This document shows, one piece after another, positions 46,990 through 57,581 of a stretch of 64,000 nucleotides of DNA. Position 1 is the first letter of the stretch. Each line of letters opens with the position of its first letter. The DNA comes from Cristatella mucedo (lineage: Eukaryota; Bryozoa; Phylactolaemata; Cristatellidae). The DNA is taken from assembly GCA_009760855.2 (NCBI GenBank), contig WPIO01000015.1, forward strand, positions 2,525,001-2,589,000, read 5' to 3'. The notes beneath the pieces were generated by a model. That model saw only the letters and a program-made list of their open reading frames with translations. It was not told where the DNA came from and made no database searches. The position numbers and the translations under genes were made by a program.

Positions 46990-48195
46990 CGCCGGTAAAA
47001 GCCCGAAAAAATCGCCGTACAGTCGAACTTTGTGAGGGGCAAAATCATTACACTGTATGAGGCTGGACCATCGTACGGTCAAATTGCTGCTACTTTATAA
47101 ACCCTTAAAGTGTATGGTTTCTTACAACATGGAGGAGGTGGAGAAGACCGGAAGTACTAAAAATACTACCCTATCGGGCCGTCCCCGTGCTACTACTAGG
47201 CGGAAAATATCCTAAATTTGGAAGCCTTAAGAGACCGTTTGGCTTCGGCGAAAGCTCATGTTAAAGGTCTGCATGCATCGTCTGGGAAGCGAGTTAGCGG
47301 TGACACTATCAGAAAGTGAATAGATGGGCTGGTCTGCATTCTCGAGTTGCAAAGAAAAGACCTCTTCTATCGGCAATGAATGTGGTAAGTCGCTTACAGT
47401 AATGTAATGTATCTCCGTCTGTAACTCCACAAAGCCACAAAGACAACGTGGGTGTTACGCAGCAGGACAGTGGGCACAAGCTTGAATTAAGCGGATTGCT
47501 CACGAATGGGATAGAGTAGTATTAATAGTAATAATAATAATAATAATATTAGTACACTTGATAAAGCGCCCTCGGAGAACTCAATCTTTCTAGGCGCTTT
47601 ACATTTGCTGCAAAGGAGTGACAAGAGCAAATTCACGCTCTTTCTGAACTACAAATGAAGGCATTGCGTGCGTCGGTGACCATAACGAAGCCTACTCAAC
47701 CAATTTCCTGCATCCGACGGTCAAAGTTGGGGGAAGGTGTCGTGGTATGGGAATGTTTCAGCTGAAATGGTGTCGGAGCTCTGCACCACATACCGGGCAT
47801 CATGACCAAAGACGTCTATTTAGGCCGTCTTCAAAACTTAGCACTCCCAAGTCCACTGGCTGGCACTTCGTCACACTCGATTCTACTTTTCAGTGCGACA
47901 ACGATCCTACACACCGCAGCAAAAATTAACCATTTTTTTAACAATTTATCAGACTTCAGTTACTCTCCAGTGACGGTTATGGACTGGCCAAATCAGTCTC
48001 CTGACCTTAACCCAATCTAGCATCAATGGAATGAAGTCGAGCGACGGTTACGGCTGTTGGCCGTCCGTATCGCTACTGCTGATGCGCTCTTTGTTTACTT
48101 GCAACAAGCCTGGAGAAGTATAACGGTGCGATGCCTGCGAACGCTTGATCAGCTCAGCCATGCCTGTGCGACTTCCACAGGTCTTTACAATTAGC
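46990..48195 (+). pseudogene. Tc1-like transposase pseudogene
   Basis: The + strand shows a decayed Tc1/mariner transposase. The DNA-binding start reads RGKIITLYEAGPSYGQIAATL (about 47033-47095). Then SGRPRATTRRKI (about 47177), TVKVGGRCRGMGMF (about 47719) and FQCDNDPTHRSKN (about 47890, second catalytic Asp region). MDWPNQSPDLNPI (about 47980) precedes the third catalytic position. In active relatives NPI is followed by Glu; here that codon is TAG (48018-48020). Multiple frameshifts, stops and an inserted LINE tail (47529-47617) confirm it is dead. Terminal inverted repeats were not found. Confidence 0.85.
47529..47617 (-). mobile_element. LINE tail-only insertion in the Tc1 pseudogene
   Basis: (AAT)n, TACACTTGATAAAGCGCCC, hairpin, TTTACATTTGCTGCAAAGG. 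It separates the DNA-binding half from the catalytic half of the transposase. Confidence 0.9.
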
Positions 48196-48425
48196 AAAGG
48201 TGCAACTTCATGTTAGCACAATAAATTGATTACTACGTACGGTAATTGGCGAGAACGTGTTGCTTTTTCTAATTTCAAACAGAGTGCATTCGTTTGGCTT
48301 GATATTTACTCTACATGCCCGGCGTGTAGGGGGCCGTCATGGCGGCTGCGCCAGCCGTCCAAATACATTTGTGTTTGAATGTAGATTGACGGGAGGCAGA
48401 AAGTGACAGGCAGAAAGGAAGAGGA

Positions 48426-48428
<3 letters not shown>

Positions 48429-48464
<36 letters not shown>

Positions 48465-48585
48465 GACAGACACAGAGACAGAGACAGAGATAGAGAGACA
48501 GACAGAGAGACAGAGAGACAGAGAGACAGAGAGACAGATAGAGACAAAGAGAGGCGGAGAGAGAGAGAGAGAGAGAGAGAGACGA
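48429..48585. repeat. (GACA)n and (GA)n array
   Basis: GACA tetramers at the left, AGAGACAGAGACA higher-order units in the middle, pure GA at the right. Confidence 0.95.
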
Positions 48586-48908
48586 GACGCAGAGATGTAG
48601 GTATAAAGAGGGCGAGGCTCAGATTCGAATGTCGCGCTTAGCGGTTCCTCCCACTTCGCGCGACGATCCCTCCTCAGTCAAAGTCGACCATAGCGCTTTG
48701 CATCGCTTTCGCCGCGGTCGCCGCGGTCGGGCTGATGCGGGCGATGCGAATGCGGCGAAAGCGTCGCCCGCCCGCAGCATCCATCCGCGCCTCGAGCCCG
48801 CATCGGGCGCTCGGCACCTCGGCACCGCCGCGCGGGCCGCCCGCGGACGCTCTGTCGCGCGCGCGGTTCGCGCCGGACGGCTAACCGGTCTTTCCGCCCG
48901 AGCGGGCT

Positions 48909-48913
<5 letters not shown>

Positions 48914-48951
<38 letters not shown>
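48914..48951. repeat. (GGC)n tract
   Basis: About 13 GGC units within a CpG-rich block. Confidence 0.92.
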
Positions 48952-49796
48952 TACACTTTCTGAACCTATCTGCCTCTGCTTCCGGCCCCACCTGGCTCCT
49001 CCAAAGAGGGCCGGTCGCGAGAACGTAGCGCGGGCGTTGGCCGTTCGCCGCATCGACTGGCGAGGAAACGCGGTCGCGGCTTCTCGTCGTGAGAGGAAGC
49101 TTTCCATTAGCGCGCTCAAAATAGGAGACGGCGCGCGCGTGCGCGCGCGCGCACGCGCTCGCCGCAAAGCGCGAGAATGCCGCCGACCGCGGTGGGCGAT
49201 GCTAGCAATCGCATTACTCGCAGCGAGGGCCCGCGCGGTCCGACTAAACGGATTGAGAATCTCAGCCGAGCCTGCTCGCGCCGGCCGAGCCGACTCCGCC
49301 CGCCGCCTGGTGGACGCTGCCCCCTGAACTTAACCCCGGCGAGAGGCCGCCCTGGGCGGCGGCGGCGTCCGCTGCCGCGCGAGCACTCGGCTCGCAGCCG
49401 CTCCGCGATTGACTCGGCGGATTCGTCGCAAGCGTCGCGCGCGCCCCGAGCGTCCGTCGCCGAGACGCTGCGTCGAAGCGAATGCCAGAAGCTCCGGAAG
49501 TCACCTGTAGAAGCTCGAAGAGCGGCTCGGAGCGCGGAGCATATTAATATGCGCATTGTGGCACCGGGTCTCATTAACGATATCGATCGACCAGATTGGG
49601 TATTCATTACAGTGCACCTCAGCGCGGCGCGCGGGAGAGCGGCGACGATCGGCGCCGGAGCATGAGAGAAACTTTGGAGCGGGAGAGCGAGAGCTTTAAG
49701 CCGGGAGTTTAGGAGAGCACGCACCCGCTGCTGCCGGCCTAACGGTGAGTATGACAGCGCCACGTAGCAGTGAGAGAACGAGAGATAGAGAGTTAT

Positions 49797-49988
49797 GTGT
49801 GTGTGTGAGAGAGAGAGAGAGAGAGCGCGCGAAAGTGAGCGAGAGAGAGTATGCGGATATAAATACTTAAAGAGAGAGAGAGAAAGAGAGAAAGAGAGAA
49901 AGAGAGAGAGAGAGGAAGAGAGAGCGAGAGGGAGGTGGAGAGAGAGAGAGAGAGAGAGGGAGGGGAGAGAGAGAGAGAGAGGGGGAGG
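49797..49988. repeat. (GT)/(GA)n complex array
   Basis: A short GTGTGTGTG, then GA-rich DNA with AAAGAG and GGGAG variants to about 49988. Confidence 0.92.
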
Positions 49989-50884
49989 CAAATAAACAGC
50001 GGGGACGATATCCGGGGCACCTACAGCAACGAATCGCGCGCGCTCTCGCTCTCCGCTTTGAAAAAATATTCGATTCGAGTGCGCCAAAGCAACGCCCTAC
50101 GCCGCCGGCGACCATGGATTGTGCTGCGCTCCCGATGCAGCGCCCGGAGGCGGCGGCGGGCATTTGCGTGTGAGGCGACTGACCCTAAGAGCGCTACCTC
50201 ACGGAGCGGGAAGCGAATAGAGCGGGTCTCTGAAGGCTCGCTCCGCGCGAAAGCCTGCGAACGCTCCGCGAGACTGCGGCCGAACTCTGCTCCGCCGACG
50301 GAGCCGCGTTGGCCCGACGGGCACGAGCGCTCGGGGCCGCCGCGGAGCGCTCCCTCGGATGAGGAGGCGGCGCCGAAGGGGGCGGCGGGGCGTCTGCTGC
50401 CGGGTGGCGAAGCGAGCTCGGTGCAGGGGGACAGCGCAGCGTCGAGCGGCGGCGGAATGGCGAGGCGGAGGTCCATCCGGTGAGGTCCATTCACTCTCGG
50501 CTCCGGCAGTTCGCAATTGGCGGGCGAGCGGGGCGCAGCTCGAGATGCGCTCTCGGCGGGTATCACGAAAATAAGTGATTTACTCTCGCTAATTCTCCTG
50601 TCGATAACGCTGCATCCGTCACGAACACGGCGCTCGGCTTTAATTTTCTTCTACAACAATCCTATTATTTTGGTCGCACGAGATTAAACGCCCTGATGGC
50701 ATAATAACGAGCCTAAAGAGAGGATTCCGCTGGCTGCCGCCAGCGTCCGCCGGGTGCTCGCAGCGGCGCGCGGCGAGGGCTCCCGCGCGGACACGCCGCA
50801 CCGGACGAGACGGATGCGAACTGGTAGGGTGCGACCGGGTGCTCGGCGGCCGTCTCCGCCCGCCAGGCGACGCGCTCCGCCGTT

Positions 50885-50885
<1 letters not shown>

Positions 50886-50922
<37 letters not shown>
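50886..50922. repeat. (CT)n tract
   Basis: About 17 CT units in CpG-rich DNA 1.5 kb upstream of the receptor. Confidence 0.92.
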
Positions 50923-50923
<1 letters not shown>

Positions 50924-52306
50924 CGCTCTCTTTCTCCAGCTCGCTCCAGACCAGCGATGGCTTCTAGTGGCGCGTGCGTCGCAAAAAGTGATCTAATCGT
51001 CATAATGCGGTTATGGCTAACCGCGAGCGAGGCAGCGGCTTCTCGGCATTAGAGGCCGCAGACGCGGCAGAGGGCCGAGAGGCTAGGGCGGGAGGGAGCG
51101 TCGATCGGCGGCCGCGCGGCGGCGGCCCCGTCGTGCGCGCCCGAGACGTGGATGCCGGGCCGAGCGTCGTGCAGTCTCAGCTGCAGGTTCCGCCGAACGT
51201 GGCGCCTCGCCGACCGAGCGCCCGCGGCTCGCAGTCACCGAGGCCCGAGCGGAGGACTCGGCGATACAGCGCCCGCTGGAGGGGGTTGGGCGGCGGCCGC
51301 CTGCAGCCTGCTCGCGGAGGGGGGGACTCAGTCGTTGATCTCGCTGCAAGTCGGGCCAGCTCGCGGGCTGCTGCAAGCCTGCCTCGCAACCCCAGTGCAG
51401 GAGGCCGCCGCCCAGCGGCGGCGGCGAGGTTCGCATCGCTATAAAGCAGGCGCCCGAGCCTCCAAATTAAGAGGATAAACCGGATGCGGCTGGAGCAGGC
51501 CGCTATGACGCCGTCTCCACTAGCGAATAGAGCCGTTCGGGTTTCGCCTCCTTCGGGCGCCTGACGGTTCGGGTGAGCGCCTGCGGCTGCCAAACGCTAT
51601 CCGGAACCAGAAGGAGCAGGTTTATGGCGACAACAAATGGACGAGGTGAGCTAGACAATTACCGGGCTCCTGAGCGGCAGTAAATTTGCGATCGCGAGCG
51701 ATCACAGCCCGGGCACCCTTATTTATAGCTTGCACTTCAACGCGTTTGCCCGATCGCCGCACGCGCCGGTTCGGCGATTGTGCAGGTGCCGCGCTGGCTG
51801 GCTGGCTGGCTTCGTAGGCACGCCATTGCGGCGTGGCAATAAAAACGACTATTACAACCGGCCGCACGATCGTGCTAATGCCGAATCGAGCCTGAGACGG
51901 ACTATTGGCGTGCCAACCGACGCTGCAGCGGTGAGGCACGCGCCAGCTTCGGAAGCCGCCTGTCAGCGGCGGCAGCAGCAGCAGCACTGGATGGCCGAAT
52001 TCACCCGCAACGGCAGAGACACGGTGCCGGTCGGCGATAGGCGATCTGAGCCGCTGTAGCCGCCCTGTCCTGAAGTCGCTATGGAGAAGCTGCAAAGCCG
52101 ACACTGAACGCTTGCTTATACAGCAAGTCCAATCTGTGCTATCGTCTGGCGCCAGCCGTCGGCGACCGGAACGCCCTCAGTGACCGCCACGATCGTCATT
52201 AGCCTTTCTCTCATACCTTGTAGGTGCCGGTCGGCCGTGGGTTGCACCCTCGAGCTAGCGAGCTCGGACAGCATTCGTTTTACGGCGACGTCTGCAGCTT
52301 GCTGCC

Positions 52307-52321
52307 TTCCTTCCTTCCAGC
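52307..52321 (+). promoter_or_regulatory. Candidate 3' splice site in the receptor 5' UTR
   Basis: A CT-only run (TTCCTTCCTTC) ending in CAG lies at 52307-52320, about 65 bases before the receptor ATG. This is a strong-looking 3' splice acceptor. Muscarinic and related receptors often have one coding exon preceded by non-coding 5' exons, so an upstream leader exon spliced here is plausible. A second, weaker CAG lies at 52377-52379. The donor and first exon were not identified. Confidence 0.4.
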
Positions 52322-52385
52322 CCGGCTGATCTACCTCACGCGGTATTATCAACCGGGAGTCTCCATCGAGGCCGGGCAGTGAGTG

Positions 52386-54266
52386 ATGCAGGCTACGGCT
52401 TCGGAATGGGTGAGCGGAGATCTGGTCACGCAAATTGCCGCCGTCATAGACTGTGCTGCTGCCGCCAACGCCAGTGCACTTGGGCTGAGCTGCTGCTGCA
52501 CCGGCGGCTCGAGCAGCAGCGGCGGCGGCTCGCAGAACGGCTCGCAGCCTTTGGCGGCCGCCGCCGCCACCACTACCGCCGCCGCCTCCTCCTGGGGCAT
52601 GAAGTACTCGCTGGCGGCGACGATCGTCATCGGCGTACTGGCAGCGATCGCGAGTGTCGCGTCGGTGGTCGGCAACATCATGGTGCTCGTGGCGTTCGCC
52701 CTGGAGAAGGGCCTGCGGCAGCCGTCCAACTATCTGATCGCGAGCCTTGCCGTCACCGACGTGCTCATCGGTCTGTTCTCCATGCCGCTATACACGCTGT
52801 ACCTGCTGAGCGACCAGTACTGGCCGCTCGGCCAGTGGGCCTGCGACCTGTGGCTCTCGCTCGACTACACCGTCTGCCTCGTGTCACAGTATACCGTCTT
52901 CCTCATCACGCTCGACCGCTTCTGCTCGGTCAAGATACCGGCCAAGTACAGAAACTGGAGGACGGGAGCCAAGATGAAGGTCATGATAGCGGCGACGTGG
53001 CTCGTGCCGTCGCTCGTCTTCTTCATCAGCGTCATCGGCTGGCAGCATTTCGTCGGCGTCCGCACGGTGAAAGCTCACGAGTGCTACGTCCAGTTCACCG
53101 AGGACCCGCTGTTCAACACCATCCTCGTCATCTCCTACTACTGGGTCACGCTCATCATCATGATCGGACTCTATGTCGGCATCTATAGGGTGGCACTGGG
53201 GCTGCAGGTCAAGTCTGAGGAAAAGCGAAAGCGCATCAGCAAGATGACGGCCATGTCGACGACAACGACGACGACCACGAACCCTCCTTCACCACTGCCA
53301 AAGCCGCCAACTGTTCCCGATGTTTTGGCCATTGGCAATGGCGCCGAGCAGCAGCAGCTACTTCTGCAGGCCGCTAGGTCGCGAGTGGTCAAGGGAAGCC
53401 ATAGCGAAGCCGCCTCGCACGGAAACGCCGCCAACACGCTGGACGTTCCCACTAAGTCTGCTGCAGATTCAAGGCAGCCGCCACCTCAGCGGCAGCACGC
53501 GCAGCAGCGCAGTCGCAGAACGTCGGCTGTGTCGCGAAGCAGCGAAGCAGACGACGTATCATGGTCAGACGCTGTGGGAAGCGAAGAGGCTGTTGGTGGG
53601 GCCCTGCTCGAGACGGTTCATCCCATCAATGGCCGCCACCACGTGGTCGAACCACGTGGTCAGCCGCCGCACGAGCAGGCAGACCTGGAAGGTCGCGCCG
53701 ACAGGACGACGACGGACAGCTATGACTCGCCGCTGTGGAGGCCCAGGGACTCCTTGCCCAGGAGCAAAGTCGAGTGGGACTATTTCACCGACTCCAAGCA
53801 GCACGCTCAGGCGCTGGAAGCGGAGCTGGCCGGGGAGAACGGGCTCGCCTATCACAGGATAGACTCTGCCATCTCGGACCCAAGCGCTGACGCCAAGAGC
53901 AGCAAGCCGCTTCTAGACAAGTTCGCACGTGTATTCGCACAGATAGCTCAAATGACGCGGCGCTCGTCCAAGAAGTCCGAGTCGCAGCGCTCCAAGTCCG
54001 AGAACCGTGCGAGAAAGGCCCTGAGGACGATCACGCTCATACTGGGAGCGTTCGTCTTCTTCTGGACGCCGTACCACATAACCGTGCTCGTGTTCGGTGC
54101 GTGCAGCACGTGCGTCAACCAGACGTTCTACGCTTTCTCGTACTGGCTGTGCTACTGCAACAGCCCGATAAATCCATTCTGCTATGCGCTCGCCAACGAT
54201 CAGTTCAAGAAATCCTTCCTCAAGATGCTCCGCTTCGAGTACTGCAGGCTGCGAGGCAAGCGGTGA
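52386..54266 (+). CDS. Muscarinic-type acetylcholine receptor (class A GPCR), mAChR-B/GAR-2-like
   Basis: Predicted seven-helix plasma-membrane receptor for acetylcholine. The 626-residue frame starts at the ATG at 52386. An in-frame TGA lies at 52380-52382 and only a GTG lies between, so this is the natural start. The N-terminus (about 1-75) is Ala/Gly/Ser-rich with two N-glycosylation sequons (N28, N51). Helix 1 has GN (N97) and helix 2 has D125. Cys153 and Cys233 are the expected helix 3/loop 2 disulfide. The amine-binding Asp is D160 and the helix 3 triad is DRF (177-179). Helix 4 has W205. Helix 6 has WTPYH (560-564) and helix 7 has YWLCY (586-590) and NPFCY (596-600). Loop 3 is long (about 270-540), rich in Ser, Thr, Gln and Pro, and basic near helix 6. 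The tail is short with a possible palmitoyl Cys (620). Differences from vertebrate receptors are His in place of the helix 6 Asn (6.52) and Trp where helix 5 usually has Pro. These fit the protostome B type, which established work describes as Gi/o-coupled and insensitive to classical antagonists. The class is well supported; the exact subtype is inference. Confidence 0.93.
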   Translation: MQATASEWVSGDLVTQIAAVIDCAAAANASALGLSCCCTGGSSSSGGGSQNGSQPLAAAAATTTAAASSWGMKYSLAATIVIGVLAAIASVASVVGNIMVLVAFALEKGLRQPSNYLIASLAVTDVLIGLFSMPLYTLYLLSDQYWPLGQWACDLWLSLDYTVCLVSQYTVFLITLDRFCSVKIPAKYRNWRTGAKMKVMIAATWLVPSLVFFISVIGWQHFVGVRTVKAHECYVQFTEDPLFNTILVISYYWVTLIIMIGLYVGIYRVALGLQVKSEEKRKRISKMTAMSTTTTTTTNPPSPLPKPPTVPDVLAIGNGAEQQQLLLQAARSRVVKGSHSEAASHGNAANTLDVPTKSAADSRQPPPQRQHAQQRSRRTSAVSRSSEADDVSWSDAVGSEEAVGGALLETVHPINGRHHVVEPRGQPPHEQADLEGRADRTTTDSYDSPLWRPRDSLPRSKVEWDYFTDSKQHAQALEAELAGENGLAYHRIDSAISDPSADAKSSKPLLDKFARVFAQIAQMTRRSSKKSESQRSKSENRARKALRTITLILGAFVFFWTPYHITVLVFGACSTCVNQTFYAFSYWLCYCNSPINPFCYALANDQFKKSFLKMLRFEYCRLRGKR

Positions 54267-55504
54267 GGCTCTGCCGGCTCACAGGCCATTCCGCCAAAGC
54301 ACAGCCGCTGCTGCAGCGCCTGCGCAGCAGACGCCGCAGAAGCGTGGCGGGCGGAAGCCGTCGACTTGCTCGCTCGCTCTGCTGCCACTCTACTCAACCG
54401 CCTTCGGTCGTCGAACTTCCACGTGATCGACCAGACCCCGGCCGATGAGCTCGAAATCTTCCAGCGCCGTGCTCAGGGACAGCCTCGTTTTGGCCGAGTC
54501 GCCTTCCATCACGGCGACTAGCGCGTCCAAATGTGTCGACTGAAAGTACAAGGAGCAGCGGTGAGAGCCTTCGTTCAGCGCAGCCGAGCTCGCCAAAGTG
54601 CCCGGGCGCGAGCGCGCGCCTCACTCGAAGCCCAGCTAGCCCGGTGTGTGAGGCGGGCCGAGGCAAATACTCGAATTGCCGCTCGCTTGGCTCGCTGGAG
54701 TGGGCGGTCACGAGGGCCGCTGGATTTAAGCATTCGCTTTTCCCCATCCTGCACCGCATCCCGGGTTGCGCGGGTCTAAACAAAGGAGCAGGCTGCCGAC
54801 AAGTTAGTGCATCGCCCCAGTCGGAGGCGGAAGTAGCTGCTCGCACGCTGGCATCTTGGCGTGCAAGCTGGGCGGCAGAGACTATCGCGGCTCGACTTCG
54901 ATGGCCTCGACCTTAACGCTGCTAGCATACCCTACGGTGAGCGGCGGTGGCGGCAGTCGTGCGACGTCATTCATCAATTACACTTGTTACTGCCGCTAAT
55001 AACTGTCACTACCGTGCCCTGTTTAGGTGACTGAAGCGCTTGCTTTCAATCAATAAATGCAGGGGAAAACGGCTCGTGGTAAGTAAGCAGGGATTTAGCG
55101 AGGCCACGAGCACACGCACTCAAGCACAAGAGCATCACAATCACATTCGGCAGCTGCGACAGACGTCTACAAGACGGGGCGGGGGTGGGGGATCACGCTG
55201 CTGCTCCTCCTCCTCTGCCCCTCCCCACCAGCGCTACTGGCAAGCTACACTCAGCCTCAGACGATCGGCACGCAGAGTCGGACCCGAAATTCCGGACCTT
55301 CAGCGCCAAAGAGCTCCGGCGCCATGCTGGCCAGCAGCGTGCCACAGGGGGCAGCTGCCGCGCATGGACGGCCGCTGCTCGACCGGCACACTCGTCGTCG
55401 AAGACGGTGCTGACTGTGGGGTCTCGACACACAGGAGGTCAAGCACGAGGGGGGCCACCTCCGTGAACTCCGGCCGGGCGCGGTTATCTTCGGATCTTAG
55501 CCCA
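54267..55504. other. Receptor 3' flank
   Basis: Probably 3' UTR to about 55070, if the AATAAA at 55052 is used. No further gene is seen. Confidence 0.4.
55052..55057 (+). terminator. Candidate poly(A) signal downstream of the receptor
   Basis: A canonical AATAAA lies about 790 bases after the receptor stop codon, in an AT-richer stretch. It is the first canonical hexamer I noticed downstream. The hexamer alone is weak evidence, and alternative signals further on (for example near 56064) are possible. Confidence 0.3.
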
Positions 55505-55680
55505 GGCAGGGATAAGGCGCGCACACTTTCGCGACCTCGAGGTCGCGGATTCGAGTCACGCTTAGCGAGGAGGGCAATCCTTAATTGCTCGCAATGCAAG
55601 TAACGACGACAGCCGCTATGGCTCTTGTGCCGCCGCTACATAAATCAGGCCACTGAATCGGCCAGCCTTTATACTTTTTT
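55505..55680 (+). mobile_element. SINE-2 copy downstream of the receptor
   Basis: AGGGATAAGGCGCGCACACT (A box), GGTCGCGGATTCGAGTCACG (B box), TGCTCGCAATGCAAG, ACAGCCGCTATGGCTC and GGCCACTGAATCGGCCAGCC. A T run ends it, consistent with Pol III termination. Confidence 0.75.
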
Positions 55681-56794
55681 TTTTACTCCGCGGGTCGAGG
55701 ACGCTCGAGGCACGGCTGCACAGCGTGATGACGCTCAAACGAGTGCGCTACCGGAGGCAAGAATCCCGACGGCCTCGTAGAATGACGCCTCGTTTGCTCC
55801 CGTGCAATTCGTGAGCCTCGCAGACACACCCAGGCAGCTCTGCTGTTCACGAATTTCGACAACGGCAACTCGCATGGAAAACCCGACTTCGGCCCAGACA
55901 GTTCAAGGAACGTCATGTACAAAGCCAAGTGGTGTATGCAAAACACACCACCTCGGGAAATCTGGGCAACCCTTTACGAACGCCCGAGTGGCAGACAGAA
56001 AGAACTCCTGCCTCGCATGGATGTCGGCTGCCCACGAGAAAGCAATGCTTCTATGCACGAGTGAAATAAACGGAATAGTAAGTAGTTGACTTCTTATTAG
56101 TGGGGGGGGGGGAGGCAGCGGATGGGGGCTTCTAACGGTCGTCCCAAACTTCTCAAGCACAAAAGCAGAAGCCTGCTTCACCTTGCTCTGACGTTGCCGG
56201 ACCGTACTGCCCCCCCCCCTCCGACCATCGAGGCCTCGATAGTCGATACCGGGAACCTCGAGGCACGCTTTAAGCAAAGGCACACTGCTACTGCCTAGGC
56301 TTCCTTTGCTGAGTGCTTCTCTCCTCTCTCTCTCTCTCTCATCACTCTCTGGTCGCTCGATCCCAATGAACTGATGAGCTGGTCGATAAACGCACCAAGC
56401 GAGGCCAGCCAGCTCTTCATAATGGGTTCTTTTACTGCGATGCATGACATTACAAGACTAATTGGTGGTCAAAATTCTTGCTCAACTAACGGGCCACGTG
56501 TAAACCTTTCTTCTGTCCAGGCACTACAACCCAGATAGGTTTTTATCTATTCAAAAAAGCACCTACCGTGCATCTCGGCTCTGGCAAGAGACAGTCATTG
56601 AATACATAGAATGCTGCTAGGGACTAAAGCAGTGGCTGCCTATAATGTACCGACGATGCTCGTTTTGACTTTCGGTGGGCATAGGTTTCCATCAAGTAAT
56701 AATAATAGTAATCATCATAACGAACTTTTCTTCTTTTTGTTTGAATCATCGACCAAGCTTGGAAGACATAAGTCCGATCAGATTTGAGGAGCAA

Positions 56795-56870
56795 AGGCAC
56801 AAAGCACGTACACTTTATCACACACGACCCGAGTCGAGGGGTTCGAGCACACGGTAGGAGCGATAGCTGC
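56795..56870 (+). mobile_element. SINE-2-like head fragment
   Basis: AAGCACGTACACTTTATCAC, ACGACCCGAGTCGAGGGGTT and CGAGCACACGG align with the A-to-B-box segment of the copy at 55505. The body is absent. Confidence 0.45.
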
Positions 56871-57052
56871 TTAGGCTTCACTATATATAAATATGCATGC
56901 TGAATAAAACAATCCTCACTTTACTTGACAAAAGGCATCACAAACTGGCGGTTCGCCAGGCGACGCTCGGCACTGACCCTGATCTTCCACCAGTCCAAGC
57001 AAGGAAGACTGACTAGAGCAAGCCGAGTCGGCTTCGGCCGGATGCAAGTTAC

Positions 57053-57053
<1 letters not shown>

Positions 57054-57129
<76 letters not shown>
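57054..57129. repeat. (CT)n array
   Basis: About 37 uninterrupted CT units. A (GA)n array of similar length follows at 57511, in inverted relation. Confidence 0.97.
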
Positions 57130-57131
<2 letters not shown>

Positions 57132-57510
57132 CCATTTGGTGGACAGCAGTAGCTGGTGTGCGAATCCTTCAGGCGACGGCTCGTCTTGCGATTAGTGCGA
57201 CTCGAGTGAGTGCTGACGCCCTTCAACTCTGGCTCTTGGCATTTAGCAGGTGCTCGATGTGGCCGGCGGAGATGTGCAAATGAGAATCAGGGGGTTAGCT
57301 GCGGCAGCTGCTTTATGCAGCTACTTGGGAGGGATGCTCTCCGAATGCCCAATGACAGACAAAAGTGCGACTCGAAGGCACGATGCTGGCTGCTTAGCAG
57401 GAAGCAGTGTTGGGAAATTCTGAGCTTGGCTCGGCACGATTTCGCAGCCACCAAAGATATAATGGCCAGCACGAAAGGAAGCCCCAGCAAGTGAGCACAC
57501 GAGGCGAATC

Positions 57511-57579
<69 letters not shown>
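57511..57579. repeat. (GA)n array
   Basis: Mostly pure GA with one AAAG variant near the left. It pairs in principle with the (CT)n array 380 bases upstream. Confidence 0.97.

Positions 57580-57581
<2 letters not shown>

Larger units (their letters stand above)
48586..52306. other. CpG-rich region upstream of the receptor
   Basis: A CpG-rich block precedes the receptor and is the natural place for its promoter and leader exon(s). A TATAAAG word lies at 51439-51445. No second protein-coding gene is recognisable despite long GC-driven frames on both strands. Confidence 0.45.

Noticed and set aside
52383-52385. Receptor frame starting at GTG 52383
   Set aside because: GTG is not a normal start in animal nuclear genes. 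The next codon is an ATG, so the start was moved to 52386.
53320-53862. Second gene inside the receptor loop 3 region
   Set aside because: It is an out-of-frame shadow of the receptor coding sequence.
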